NCBI RefSeq assembly: GCF_003289945.1
Contig: NZ_QMBP01000010.1
Coordinates: 173,130-237,129, forward strand
Direction of reading: 5' to 3'
Origin: Mesorhizobium hawassense
GTDB taxonomy: Bacteria; Pseudomonadota; Alphaproteobacteria; Rhizobiales; Rhizobiaceae
Length of the DNA stretch: 64,000 nucleotides
Of the stretch, positions 51,300-60,885 are shown piece by piece. The notes under the pieces were generated by a model that was not told where the DNA came from, did no database searches, and saw nothing but the letters and a program-made list of their open reading frames with translations. How positions within the stretch are numbered: position 1 is the first letter of the stretch; the number at the start of each line of letters is the position of its first letter. A program made the translations under genes and the position numbers.

Positions 51300-53179
51300 T
51301 GCAAGCCGTCTATCGCTGGTTCGAGCGCTGGGTCTACCCATTCCGCGAGCCGGTGAATCTGCGGCCGCCCGCCAGCGTCGGTGGCTTCCTGTGGCACTAT
51401 GTCGGGCAGGCGAAATTCGCCTTCTTCGCCATGCTGATCATCGGCGGCATCGCGCCGCTGGTCGAAGCCGGGCTCTTCTATTTCGTCGGAAGGCTGGTCG
51501 ATATACTCGACCAGTTGCCGGGAGAGCGCAGCTGGCACGCGCTGTGGGCCGCCGCCGGTCCGGAGCTCGTGTTCATGGGCGCGGTGGTGCTTGTCATCCG
51601 CACCCTGGTGGTCGGTCTCGCTGCGCTGGTCGACGAGCAGACGATCACGCCGGGTTTCTACAATCTGGTGCGCTGGCAGGCGCACCGGCATGTCTCGCGC
51701 CAGTCCTACGCCTTCTTCCAGAACGATTTCGCCGGCCGCATCGCCACCAAGGTCTGGCAGGCGGGGCAGGCGACCGGCGACCTGATGGAAAGTTTCATCG
51801 AGGTCATCTGGTTCATGATCATCTATACCGTGACGACGCTGGCGCTGGTCGCGGGCCTGGACCTCAGGCTGGCGGTGCTGGTGGTAATCTGGATCGCCAT
51901 CTTCGGCTGGCTGGCCAAACTCTATCTGCCGGAGATCCGCAAGCATGCCGAGGCGACGGCCGAAGCCGGGTCGATGATCACTGGCCGGATCGTCGATTCC
52001 TACTCCAACGTGCAGACTCTGAAGCTGTTCTCGGCGGATGGCGACGACCGCTACATCAGGAACGGCTTCGACATCTATCTCGATGCGCTTCGTCCGTTCA
52101 CGCGCCGGCTGACCGGCGTGCGCATGGCGCTGACGACGCTGTCGGGCGTCATGATCACCGTGATCGCCGGCTTCGCCATCTATCTGTGGGTCGAGGGCTC
52201 GATCACGGTCGGCGCCGTCGCCTTCACGCTCTCTCTCGTCCTCAGGCTCAACATGCTGCTTGGACGGGTGATGATGCAGCTCAACGGCATTCTGAGGAAC
52301 CTCGGCGTACTGGAGAATTCCAAGGCGCTGATCACGCAACCGCTCGGCCTCACCGATGCGCCGGGCGCCGGGGAACTCGCCGTCACCGGCGGCCGCATCG
52401 ACGTCAAGAACGTCACTTTCCACTACGGCAAGGGCGGGGGTGTGCTCGACGGCATCGACCTCGTCGTGCGTCAGGGCGAGAAGGTGGGGCTGGTCGGCCC
52501 GTCCGGCGCCGGCAAGACGACCCTGGCCAACCTGATCCTGCGCCTTTACGACCTGGAAGGCGGCCAGATCCTGATCGACGGCCAGGATATCGCCGGAGTG
52601 ACGCAGAATTCGCTGCGCGGCAATATCGGCGTGGTCAGCCAGGATACGGCGCTGTTCCACCGTTCGCTGCGCGACAACATCAAGCTCGGCATGCCGGATG
52701 CTACCGATGCGCAAGTGATCGCGGCGGCGAAGAAGGCCGAGGCGCATGACTTCATCCTCGGACTGCGCGACAGCCGGGATCGCGGCGGCTACGAGGCCTA
52801 TGTCGGCGAGCGTGGCGTCAAACTCTCCGGCGGCCAGCGGCAGCGTGTCGCCATCGCCCGCGTCTTCCTCAAGGATGCGCCGATCCTGATCCTCGACGAA
52901 GCGACCTCGGCGCTCGATTCGGACATCGAGGCGGCGATCCAGGAGAACCTGACCAGGCTGATGGAAAACAAGACCGTGATCGCCATCGCGCACCGGTTGT
53001 CGACGATCGCGGCGCTCGACCGGCTGGTGGTGCTCGACGGCGGCCGCATCGTCGAACAGGGCACGCATGACGAGCTGGTGGCGCTCGACGGGCTCTATGC
53101 GCGGCTCTGGAAACGGCAGTCCGGCGGCTTCCTGTTCAACGAGGAAAGCGCGCTGGAAGAGACGCGGCCGGCGGAGTAG
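51296..53179 (+). CDS. ABC exporter 3
   Basis: A 627-residue half-transporter with Walker A GPSGAGKTT, signature LSGGQRQR and Walker B ILILDEATSALD; six membrane helices precede the ATPase. It differs from exporters 1 and 2 at several ATPase positions (VFLKDAP, AALDRLVVLDGG). Coupling to exporter 2 favours a shared heterodimeric machine, with exporter 1 possibly separate. Confidence 0.92.
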   Translation: MMQAVYRWFERWVYPFREPVNLRPPASVGGFLWHYVGQAKFAFFAMLIIGGIAPLVEAGLFYFVGRLVDILDQLPGERSWHALWAAAGPELVFMGAVVLVIRTLVVGLAALVDEQTITPGFYNLVRWQAHRHVSRQSYAFFQNDFAGRIATKVWQAGQATGDLMESFIEVIWFMIIYTVTTLALVAGLDLRLAVLVVIWIAIFGWLAKLYLPEIRKHAEATAEAGSMITGRIVDSYSNVQTLKLFSADGDDRYIRNGFDIYLDALRPFTRRLTGVRMALTTLSGVMITVIAGFAIYLWVEGSITVGAVAFTLSLVLRLNMLLGRVMMQLNGILRNLGVLENSKALITQPLGLTDAPGAGELAVTGGRIDVKNVTFHYGKGGGVLDGIDLVVRQGEKVGLVGPSGAGKTTLANLILRLYDLEGGQILIDGQDIAGVTQNSLRGNIGVVSQDTALFHRSLRDNIKLGMPDATDAQVIAAAKKAEAHDFILGLRDSRDRGGYEAYVGERGVKLSGGQRQRVAIARVFLKDAPILILDEATSALDSDIEAAIQENLTRLMENKTVIAIAHRLSTIAALDRLVVLDGGRIVEQGTHDELVALDGLYARLWKRQSGGFLFNEESALEETRPAE

Positions 53180-53188
53180 AACAAGACT

Positions 53189-53500
53189 ATGTCCTTCAGA
53201 ATGCCGACGAATTTCGGACGGTCAGGCGCGCAGGAGGGCGCACTCGACCTGCTCGGCCACGAAATCCTCGCCGAAAAAGCCGCGGCGCTCGGCCGCGCCG
53301 GCCAGCGTGTGGAGGAAACCCTCGCCAAATTGCGCGAGGGCGGCGACGGCGAGCATCGCAATCGGCTGCTCAAGGAAGCAGCGGCTGCCGTCCACGGCTA
53401 TTTCATCCAGCGCGAGCTTTGCGGCTTGCGCAAGCACGATGCCGTGATCCGCGAATACGACATTCCGCGCGCGGTGCTGGCTAGACTTGGTGCCAGCTAG
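53189..53500 (+). CDS. Small helical protein at the end of the exporter cluster (DUF6665-like)
   Basis: A 103-residue, mostly helical cytosolic protein (LGHEILAEKAAALGRAGQRVEE, YFIQRELCGLRKHDAVIREYDIP). It resembles a rhizobial orphan family that I recall as DUF6665; the label is tentative. It starts 9 bases after exporter 3, so it is probably the last gene of that operon. Function unknown. Confidence 0.7.
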   Translation: MSFRMPTNFGRSGAQEGALDLLGHEILAEKAAALGRAGQRVEETLAKLREGGDGEHRNRLLKEAAAAVHGYFIQRELCGLRKHDAVIREYDIPRAVLARLGAS

Positions 53501-53519
53501 GAGCTCTTCAAATAATGGT

Positions 53520-53864
53520 CTACTCGAGCCACTCGGTGATGAAGTGGCCGTTCTCGTGGATGTCGGTGCTTTCGAGCGGACCCGGGCCGAGATTGGTGAA
53601 TTTGTGCGGCGTGGTGGGCGGCACGATCAGGATCTGGCCGGCGGTGGCCGTGATTTCCCGGTCGCCGATCGTGAACAGGCCGGTGCCGGAACGGATGACG
53701 AAGATCTCCGAATAGGGATGCTTGTGCAGGCGCGGGCCGCCGCCGACGGTCGGCTGATAGTTGAAGATCAAGCAGGAATTGGCGCCGAACTGGCCGCATT
53801 GCAGCTCGCCTTTCCAGTGATCGGCGGCCTCGGCCCAGCTTTCGCGTTCAATGACATGCGCCAT
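53520..53864 (-). CDS. Cupin-domain protein
   Basis: A 114-residue single cupin barrel. Motif 1 (GGGPRLHKHPYSEIFVIRSG, with His-His-Glu type ligands) and motif 2 (PPTTPHKFTNLGP) are present, so a metal-binding centre is likely. Cytosolic enzymes or sugar/aromatic-binding proteins share this fold; the substrate is unknown. The start at 53864 (MAHVIERESW) replaces a longer unconserved frame to 54098. Confidence 0.9.
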   Translation of the reverse strand: MAHVIERESWAEAADHWKGELQCGQFGANSCLIFNYQPTVGGGPRLHKHPYSEIFVIRSGTGLFTIGDREITATAGQILIVPPTTPHKFTNLGPGPLESTDIHENGHFITEWLE

Positions 53865-54175
53865 GGCGGCAGAATAGACCGGGCTAGGAGCCGATGTCGA
53901 GGCGAGCGCGGCCCCGATTTCCCCCGGATTTCGCGCCGTTTCACCCCGCCAGCCGGTCGAGCAAGGACGCGCCGGCGACCGCTGCCGCGCATCCCCGCGA
54001 CAATCTGCCCTTGTGGCCTCACCCCGCTGGACAAAAACGGGCTTCACGCATAAACCGAAAATCCAAATGCCGGAGGAATTCGCTAGCCTGTTCGCCATGC
54101 GCTGTCGGGCAGGTGCGATCGAGCGGGGACAAGGCTCGGCCTCCGGTTAGGAAGAGGCGAAAGGATCAGGCACCC
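53865..54175. other. Intergenic region between the cupin gene and petA (311 bp)
   Basis: It must hold divergent promoters for the cupin gene and the petABC operon. No ORF, RNA gene or recognisable operator was found; a long antisense-free frame here has no ribosome-binding site. Confidence 0.5.
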
Positions 54176-54736
54176 GTGAGCGCAACCGACATCCACGATC
54201 CCAACCGTCGCGATTTTCTCTATGTAGCCACCGGCATGGCCGCCGTCGTCGGCGCCGGAGCCGTCGCGTGGCCGTTCATCGACCAGATGCGCCCTGACGC
54301 CTCGACGCTGGCGCTGGCCTCGGTCGAGGTCGATGTCGCCTCGCTGCAGCCCGGCAGTTCGCTGATCGTCAAGTGGCGCGGCAAGCCGGTCGTGGTGCGC
54401 AACCGCACCGAAAAGGAAATGAAGGACGGCGAAGCCGTCAATCTCGCCGATCTCAAGGATCCGATCGCGCGCAACGCCAATTTGCCGTCCGACGCGCCGG
54501 CAACCGACGCCAACCGCACCACGCCCGGCAAGGAGGCCTGGATGGTGATGGTACAGGTCTGCACCCATCTGGGCTGCATCCCGCTTGGCCAGGAAGGCGA
54601 TTTCGGCGGCTGGTTCTGCCCGTGCCACGGTTCGCAATACGACACCGCCGGCCGCATCCGCAAAGGCCCGGCGCCGGAGAACATGGCGATCCCGGTATTC
54701 AAGTTCATTTCCGATACCAAAATCCTTATCGGTTGA
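54176..54736 (+). CDS. petA: Ubiquinol-cytochrome c reductase, Rieske iron-sulfur subunit
   Basis: A 186-residue membrane-anchored protein of the bc1 complex. Twin arginines (RRDFLYVATG at 11-20) and one membrane helix fit Tat export. The [2Fe-2S] cluster is bound by box I CTHLGC (129-134) and box II CPCHGS (148-153). The start is a GTG at 54176, after AAGGATCAGG. It is the first gene of petABC. Confidence 0.96.
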   Translation: MSATDIHDPNRRDFLYVATGMAAVVGAGAVAWPFIDQMRPDASTLALASVEVDVASLQPGSSLIVKWRGKPVVVRNRTEKEMKDGEAVNLADLKDPIARNANLPSDAPATDANRTTPGKEAWMVMVQVCTHLGCIPLGQEGDFGGWFCPCHGSQYDTAGRIRKGPAPENMAIPVFKFISDTKILIG

Positions 54737-54752
54737 GGCAGGGGATATTTCG

Positions 54753-56054
54753 ATGAGCGAGGGACACTCGACCTATACGCCCAAGACCGGTATCGAGCGG
54801 TGGTTCGACGCCCGCATGCCGTCGCCGCGGCTGATCCACGACAGCTTCGTCTCCTACCCGGTGCCGCGCAACCTCAACTACATGTGGACGTTCGGCGGCA
54901 TCCTGTCGATCATGCTGGCCTCGCAGATCCTGACCGGCATCGTGCTGGCGATGCACTATACGTCCGACACCAATCTCGCCTTCGATTCGGTCGAGAAGAT
55001 CATGCGCGACGTCAACTCCGGCTGGCTCTTGCGCTATATGCATGCCAACGGCGCCTCGTTCTTCTTCATCGCCGTTTACCTCCACATCTTCCGCGGCCTG
55101 TTCTACGGCTCCTACAAGGCGCCGCGCGAACTGCTCTGGATCCTCGGCTGCATCATCTACCTGCTGATGATGGCGACCGGCTTCATGGGCTATGTGCTGC
55201 CCTGGGGTCAGATGAGCTTCTGGGGCGCCACCGTCATCACCGGTTTCTTCAGCGCCATCCCGCTGGTCGGCAACTGGATCCAGCAGTTGCTGCTCGGCGG
55301 CTTCGCCGTCGACGATCCGACGCTCAACCGCTTCTTCGCGCTGCATTACCTGTTGCCGTTCATGATTGCCGGCGTCGTCGTGCTGCACATCTGGGCGCTG
55401 CATGTCGTCGGCCAGTCGAATCCGACCGGTATCGAGGTCAAGTCGAAGACCGACACCGTCGCCTTCACGCCCTACGCGACCATCAAGGACGCGTTCGGCA
55501 TGATCGTGTTCCTGTTCGTCTTCGCCTATTTCGTCTTCTACCTGCCGAACTATCTCGGCCACGCCGACAACTATATCGTCGCCAACCCGCTGAAGACGCC
55601 GGCCCACATCGTTCCGGAATGGTACTTCCTGCCGTTCTACGCGATCCTGCGCGCCATCACCTTCAACGTCGGCCCGATCAACTCCAAGCTCGGCGGCGTG
55701 CTGTGCATGTTCGGCGCCATCGTCATGCTGTTCCTGGTGCCGTGGCTCGACACTTCCAAGGTGCGCTCGGCGGTCTACCGGCCATGGTACAAGCTGTTCT
55801 TCTGGCTGTTCGTGGCCGACGCCGTCCTGCTTGGCTGGCTGGGCTCGCAGCCGGCGGAAGGCAGCTATGTGTTCATGGCGCAGATGGCGACGCTGTTCTA
55901 CTTTGCCTTCTTCCTGATCATCTTGCCGGTGCTCGGCCTGATCGAGACGCCCAGGCGGCTGCCGAACTCGATCACCGAGTCGGTGCTGGAGAAGAACAAG
56001 GGCGGCAGCGGGCATCCGGCGGGCGCCACGGCCGCACCACAGACCAAGGGCTGA
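54753..56054 (+). CDS. petB: Cytochrome b subunit of the bc1 complex
   Basis: A 433-residue polytopic membrane protein that oxidises ubiquinol and carries two b haems. The eight-helix layout is clear, with haem His pairs in helices B and D (RYMHANGASFFFIAVYLHIFRG; FALHYLLPF, VVLHIWALHVVG) and the Qo-site PEWY motif (IVPEWYFLPFYA). The C-terminal tail is Gly/Ala-rich. It is separate from cytochrome c1, not fused as in Bradyrhizobium. A GGCAGGGG site precedes the start. Confidence 0.96.
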   Translation: MSEGHSTYTPKTGIERWFDARMPSPRLIHDSFVSYPVPRNLNYMWTFGGILSIMLASQILTGIVLAMHYTSDTNLAFDSVEKIMRDVNSGWLLRYMHANGASFFFIAVYLHIFRGLFYGSYKAPRELLWILGCIIYLLMMATGFMGYVLPWGQMSFWGATVITGFFSAIPLVGNWIQQLLLGGFAVDDPTLNRFFALHYLLPFMIAGVVVLHIWALHVVGQSNPTGIEVKSKTDTVAFTPYATIKDAFGMIVFLFVFAYFVFYLPNYLGHADNYIVANPLKTPAHIVPEWYFLPFYAILRAITFNVGPINSKLGGVLCMFGAIVMLFLVPWLDTSKVRSAVYRPWYKLFFWLFVADAVLLGWLGSQPAEGSYVFMAQMATLFYFAFFLIILPVLGLIETPRRLPNSITESVLEKNKGGSGHPAGATAAPQTKG

Positions 56055-56081
56055 GCGGTAGAGAATCTAAGGGGATTTGGC

Positions 56082-56939
<858 letters not shown>

Positions 56940-56966
56940 GGCGCGATATCGACCGCAAGAAATCTG

Positions 56967-56989
56967 AAGGGCGCCACGGGCGCCCTTTT
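56967..56989 (+). terminator. Terminator after petABC
   Basis: A 9-bp stem (aagggcgcc at 56967-56975, ggcgccctt at 56979-56987) with a 3-base loop and a run of T at the end. Confidence 0.88.
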
Positions 56990-57080
56990 GCATTTCGGCA
57001 CGCGTAAACCGAGGACCATGTCACATGGCCGTCATCGCGCGCGGCGATCCTGCCTTGCCCTCATCAAAGGATCGCACCCC

Positions 57081-57776
57081 ATGAATAGATACGCATCGCT
57101 CGCGGCCGGCTTCCTGCTGCTCGTCACCGGGTATGCCGCCCATGCCGACGACGCCCAGCCTTTCGTCACCAATAAGGACATCGACCTGACGATGATCCTG
57201 CCGCCGCCGCCGGCCAACGATTCGGCGGAAACCAAAGCCGAGCTCGGCGAGGTGCTGACGCTGCAGGTGACTCGCACGCCGGAAATGGAAAAGCGCGCCA
57301 TCGCCGACGCCGAAGAGAATGTCTGGCGCTTCGCCGACGTCATGGGGCCGAAGTTCAACAAGGAAACGCTGCCGAAGTTCAGTGCCTTCTTCGATCGCGT
57401 CGTGGCGACCGAGGGCGCCGTCGTCGATCCGGCCAAGGATATCTGGAAGCGTCCACGACCGCATCAGCTCAGCGATCTGGTCAAGCCGGTCGTGAAGCTG
57501 TCGAATTCCGGTTCCTGGCCGTCGGGCCATGCGACGGTCGGCACCATGATGGGCATCATCCTCGCCGACATGGTTCCGGAAAAGCGCGCCGAGATCATGG
57601 CGCGCGCGGCCGAATTCGCCCACAATCGCGTGGTCGGCGGCATCCACTATCCGTCCGACATCGAGATGGGCAAGATTTCCGGCAGCGTCATCGCCGCGGT
57701 CCTGCTCAATCGTCCCGATTTCACGGCCGAATACGAAGTGGCGCGCTCCGAGCTGCGCTCGGATCTCGGCATGTAG
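57081..57776 (+). CDS. Class A acid phosphatase
   Basis: A 231-residue periplasmic phosphatase of the PAP2 superfamily with a signal peptide (1-22). Catalytic motifs: KX6RP in KDIWKRPRP, PSGHA, and a third motif NRVVGGIHYPSD where Asn replaces the usual Ser. It hydrolyses phosphomonoesters broadly. The start at 57081 (MNRYASLAAG) was chosen for its signal peptide and a ribosome-binding site AAAGGA upstream. A terminator at 57800 separates it from apt. Confidence 0.9.
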   Translation: MNRYASLAAGFLLLVTGYAAHADDAQPFVTNKDIDLTMILPPPPANDSAETKAELGEVLTLQVTRTPEMEKRAIADAEENVWRFADVMGPKFNKETLPKFSAFFDRVVATEGAVVDPAKDIWKRPRPHQLSDLVKPVVKLSNSGSWPSGHATVGTMMGIILADMVPEKRAEIMARAAEFAHNRVVGGIHYPSDIEMGKISGSVIAAVLLNRPDFTAEYEVARSELRSDLGM

Positions 57777-57799
57777 CTGCGAGTATCGCTTGCTTTTCG

Positions 57800-57825
57800 A
57801 AGGGCGCCTTCGCGGGCGCCCTTTT
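57800..57825 (+). terminator. Terminator after the acid phosphatase gene
   Basis: A 9-bp stem (aagggcgcc at 57800-57808, ggcgccctt at 57815-57823) with a 6-base loop, followed by T's. It is almost the same sequence as the petABC terminator. Confidence 0.87.
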
Positions 57826-57968
57826 CGTTATGGCCGAGGCCGCTCAGGGCCGATCCTTTGCCGGATGTGCTTGTCTCTGGCGCGACATCGCGGTAGCCCT
57901 TGTCGGTCGCGTCGGGCAGCAATGGCCGACGCCGCCAAATCCGACAGCCGGTCACGCGGAAAGCCTCG

Positions 57969-58514
57969 ATGAAATCCTCGCTCGAAGACACGCTGCTTGC
58001 GGCCATCCGCACCATTGCGGATTACCCCAAGCCCGGCATCCTGTTTCGCGATATCACCACGCTGCTTGGCGATGCGCGCGCCTTCCGCCGCGCCATCGAC
58101 GAACTGGTGCATCCCTATGCCGGGCTGAAGATCGACAAGATCGCCGGCATCGAGGCGCGCGGCTTCATCCTGGGCGGCGCCGTGGCGCACCAGCTTTCGG
58201 CCGGCTTCGTGCCGATCCGCAAGAAAGGCAAGCTGCCTTATGAGACCGTGCGTGTCGCCTACAGCCTCGAATACGGCCTCGACGAGATGGAGATGCACAA
58301 GGACGGCGTCGCGCCCGGCGAGAAGGTGATCCTGGTCGACGATTTGATCGCCACCGGCGGCACTGCGGAGGCGGCGGTGAAGCTGCTCAGGCAGATCGGC
58401 GCCGACATCGTCGCCGCCTGCTTCGTCATCGACCTGCCGGATCTCGGCGGGCGCAAGAGGCTGGAAGCACTCGGCGTGCCGGTCAGGACGCTGATCGGGT
58501 ATGAGGGGCACTAG
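57969..58514 (+). CDS. apt: Adenine phosphoribosyltransferase
   Basis: A 181-residue cytosolic salvage enzyme that makes AMP from adenine and PRPP. The PRPP-binding motif VILVDDLIATGGTA and the N-terminal PGILFRDITTLL are typical, and length fits. The start at 57969 was chosen over 57900 because only the shorter protein matches the family. Repeated heptamers follow its stop. Confidence 0.96.
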   Translation: MKSSLEDTLLAAIRTIADYPKPGILFRDITTLLGDARAFRRAIDELVHPYAGLKIDKIAGIEARGFILGGAVAHQLSAGFVPIRKKGKLPYETVRVAYSLEYGLDEMEMHKDGVAPGEKVILVDDLIATGGTAEAAVKLLRQIGADIVAACFVIDLPDLGGRKRLEALGVPVRTLIGYEGH

Positions 58515-58516
58515 CG

Positions 58517-58586
58517 AGTGTGAGTAGTGAGTAGTGAGTAGTGAGTGGACGCCACTCACTACTGACTACTGACTACTGACTACTGA
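58517..58586. repeat. Heptamer tandem repeats forming a large imperfect hairpin
   Basis: Four gtgagta-type heptamers (about 58518-58547) face a mirrored array of ctactga heptamers (about 58552-58586), giving an imperfect hairpin with one mismatch per repeat. It lies between the convergent apt and MaoC genes and could act as a bidirectional terminator. Repeat number is likely to vary between strains. Confidence 0.85.
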
Positions 58587-58593
58587 CCATTCA

Positions 58594-59064
58594 CTATTCC
58601 ACCTTCACCAGCACAGCGCTGTCGAATTCGATGACCTTGTCGCCGGTCGAATCGAAACCCTCGGAACGCAGCGTGAGCAGGTTCCAGCCGGGGCGCCCAG
58701 TGAGCGGGCGGTGCGCCTGTGCGGTGCGCGTGAAGGTCACCGTTTCGCCGGCATAGACCGGCTTCAGCCATTTCAGGTTGCGGAAGCCGGGCGAGGGGCC
58801 GAATTCGGGCTGCGGGCCGGGGCCGGTCCAGCGCACGCCCTCGGTCTCCATGCGCTTTTCGAGGTTGTACTTCATCCAGGTCGCGGCGGTGTGCCAGCCC
58901 GAGGCGCAGAGTCCGCCAAGCACGCTCTTTTTCGCCGCTTCCACATCGACATGAAAAATCTGCGGATCGTATTTTTTGGCGAAGGCCTTGATCTCGTCGG
59001 CTTCGAATTTGTGCGAGCCGAGCGTGACGGTTTCGCCGATCAGGAAGTATTCGTCGAGCGTCAT
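58594..59064 (-). CDS. MaoC-like hot-dog hydratase, second of a pair
   Basis: A 156-residue hot-dog-fold protein. The MaoC hydratase dyad lies in FAKKYDPQIFHVD (Asp and His), followed by LGGLCASGWHTAATWMKY. It may hydrate enoyl-CoA thioesters, but the CoA substrate is unknown. The start overlaps the preceding MaoC gene's stop by 4 bases, so the two are co-translated and may form a heterodimer. Confidence 0.88.
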   Translation of the reverse strand: MTLDEYFLIGETVTLGSHKFEADEIKAFAKKYDPQIFHVDVEAAKKSVLGGLCASGWHTAATWMKYNLEKRMETEGVRWTGPGPQPEFGPSPGFRNLKWLKPVYAGETVTFTRTAQAHRPLTGRPGWNLLTLRSEGFDSTGDKVIEFDSAVLVKVE

Positions 59065-59522
59065 GCCACGGCCTCGCGGGTCAGGAACATGCCGGTGTTC
59101 TCGAGCTCGAAGACAGGTTCGCCGCGCTGGTTGAAAAGCTCGCTGCGCATCGTGACGAGGCCAAGCCGCGGCCTGGACTTCGACTGACGCTTGGAAAGTA
59201 TGGTGAGCTTGCCGGTGAGACGGTCGCCGGCCAGAACCGGCTTCTTCCATTTCACATGCTCGATGCCAGGCGAGCCCTGCGAGGTCGAGTCGAGCAGGAA
59301 GGCGTCGCACAGCATGCGCATGAACATCGCGCAGGTGTGCCAGCCCGAAGCCGAAAGGCCGCCGAGGATGCTTGCCCTGCCGGCTTCCTCGTCGAGGTGC
59401 ATTGGCTGCGGGTCGAACTCGCTGGCGAATTCGATGATTTCGGCAGCACTAACGTCCTTGCTGCCGAGGTCGAGCGAGGCGCCTTCTACGAAATCCTCAT
59501 AGGCCCAGGTCTTTCCGGTCAT
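59061..59522 (-). CDS. MaoC-like hot-dog hydratase, first of a pair
   Basis: A 153-residue hot-dog-fold protein with the MaoC dyad in FASEFDPQPMHLD and LGGLSASGWHTCAMFMRM, paralogous to the next gene. Paired small MaoC proteins often act as heterodimeric enoyl-CoA hydratases. It is downstream of corA on the same strand with a 202-base gap containing a repeat. Confidence 0.88.
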   Translation of the reverse strand: MTGKTWAYEDFVEGASLDLGSKDVSAAEIIEFASEFDPQPMHLDEEAGRASILGGLSASGWHTCAMFMRMLCDAFLLDSTSQGSPGIEHVKWKKPVLAGDRLTGKLTILSKRQSKSRPRLGLVTMRSELFNQRGEPVFELENTGMFLTREAVA

Positions 59523-59542
59523 GTCGGCAATCCGGTTAAATC

Positions 59543-59646
59543 CTTAGATCGTGGTGGCGTTTCGTTGAATCGCCACCACGATCTAACTTTTTTGTTGGAG
59601 CATGATCCTCTCCGAAAACCGGTTCCCACTTTTCGGGATCATGCTG
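59543..59646. repeat. Intergenic palindromic repeat between corA and the MaoC pair
   Basis: It contains a perfect left stem (tagatcgtggtggc/gccaccacgatcta) and the right half gagcatgatc...gatcatgct shared with 6097-6149. It belongs to the same mosaic family as the 6047 unit. Confidence 0.78.
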
Positions 59647-59724
59647 CAAGATCCGGCAACCCGGATGCAGACCTGGGACGATTTGGTCAAGCCCTTTCTG
59701 GTAAGCCAGCCAATGGCCAGGCTG

Positions 59725-60699
59725 TCAGAGCCAGCCGCGGCGGCGGAAATACCAGAAGGGCAGGATGGCCGAGATCACCATCAGGGCGATGGCGAAGGGA
59801 TAGCCGAACTCCCATTTCAGCTCGGGGATGATGTCGAAATTCATGCCGTAGATCGAGGCGACCAGCGTCGGCGGCAGGAAGATGACGGCGGCGACCGAGA
59901 AGATCTTGATGATGGCGTTCTGCTCGATCGAGATCATGCCGAGCGTCGCATCGAGCAGGAAGGAAATCTTTTGCGACAGGAAGGTCGCGTGGTCGGCGAG
60001 CGAGAGCACATCGCGGGACAAAGTCTTGATGCGGGCGCGCACGTCCTTGCTCATCTTGGTCTGAGCCGCGACATGGGCGAGAAAGCCGGCCAGGCGCTGC
60101 AACGAGATCAGGCTGTCGCGGACCGAGGAGGCGATGTCCTCCTTGCGGCCGATGCCTTTCAGAAGCTCCTGGAAATCGCGGTTGCGCTTCGAGGCCTTGG
60201 TCGAACGCGCCTCGAAAATGTCGCGTGAGATCGCTTCCACGTCTCGGCCGGCGCGCTCGAGGATGTCGGCCAGGCGATCGACGATCGCTTCCAAAAGACC
60301 GATCAGGATGGTGTCGCCACTGGTGCAGCCGGTCGCCACCTTTTCTGCGCGCAGCGGGAAGGTCTTGAAGGCCTTGGGCTCGTGGTAGCGGATGGTGATC
60401 AGCCGGTTGCCGGCAAGCGCGAAGGTCACCGGCGACATCAGCGGGTCTTCGGCTTCGGTCTGCGCCGGCAGCACGGCGGTCATGAAGTAGCCGCCGTCCT
60501 CGATATAGAGGCGGCTCGAGATCTCGATCTCCTCCATCTCCTCTCGGGTCGGAACGGCAATGCCCAGCCAGCTCTCGATGCGAGCCTCTTCCTCCTTGGT
60601 CGGGTTGAAAAGATCGGCCCAGACGACCCTGTCGCCGTCCGCCGCGAGGTCCTCGGTGAGGCGCAGCCGATCATTGTCCACGACGAAGGTCTTTATCAT
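59725..60699 (-). CDS. corA: Magnesium transporter CorA-family protein
   Basis: A 324-residue channel protein: a large cytosolic funnel (residues 1-260, with long helices near 165-235) and two C-terminal membrane helices flanking the YGMNF selectivity motif. It probably imports Mg2+ (or Co2+) as a pentamer. The start at 60699 (MIKTFVVDND) was chosen over a longer frame to 60822 with no family character. Confidence 0.93.
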   Translation of the reverse strand: MIKTFVVDNDRLRLTEDLAADGDRVVWADLFNPTKEEEARIESWLGIAVPTREEMEEIEISSRLYIEDGGYFMTAVLPAQTEAEDPLMSPVTFALAGNRLITIRYHEPKAFKTFPLRAEKVATGCTSGDTILIGLLEAIVDRLADILERAGRDVEAISRDIFEARSTKASKRNRDFQELLKGIGRKEDIASSVRDSLISLQRLAGFLAHVAAQTKMSKDVRARIKTLSRDVLSLADHATFLSQKISFLLDATLGMISIEQNAIIKIFSVAAVIFLPPTLVASIYGMNFDIIPELKWEFGYPFAIALMVISAILPFWYFRRRGWL

Positions 60700-60885
60700 C
60701 GCCGGGTCTCCCTTGCTGGGTGCGCTCCGGGTCGGAGCACGCGACTTTGGAGTGCCTGGGCGGCGCTGCCGATTGACCGCCGCGAGCAGCCGCCGATTAG
60801 ACCCGCCGCATGACAAGGTCAAGGCAGGCCCTCGATGCCGGCAACGTCATCCAATGCGGGTCGCCGGACAGGTCGGCTCAGGCTG

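Noticed and set aside
51203..53068. 621-codon open frame on the minus strand
   Set aside because: Antisense to ABC exporter 3, whose Walker, signature and membrane segments are all intact.
58517..58586. Possible CRISPR-like array
   Set aside because: Units are 7 bp without spacers and form mirrored arms; no cas genes nearby.
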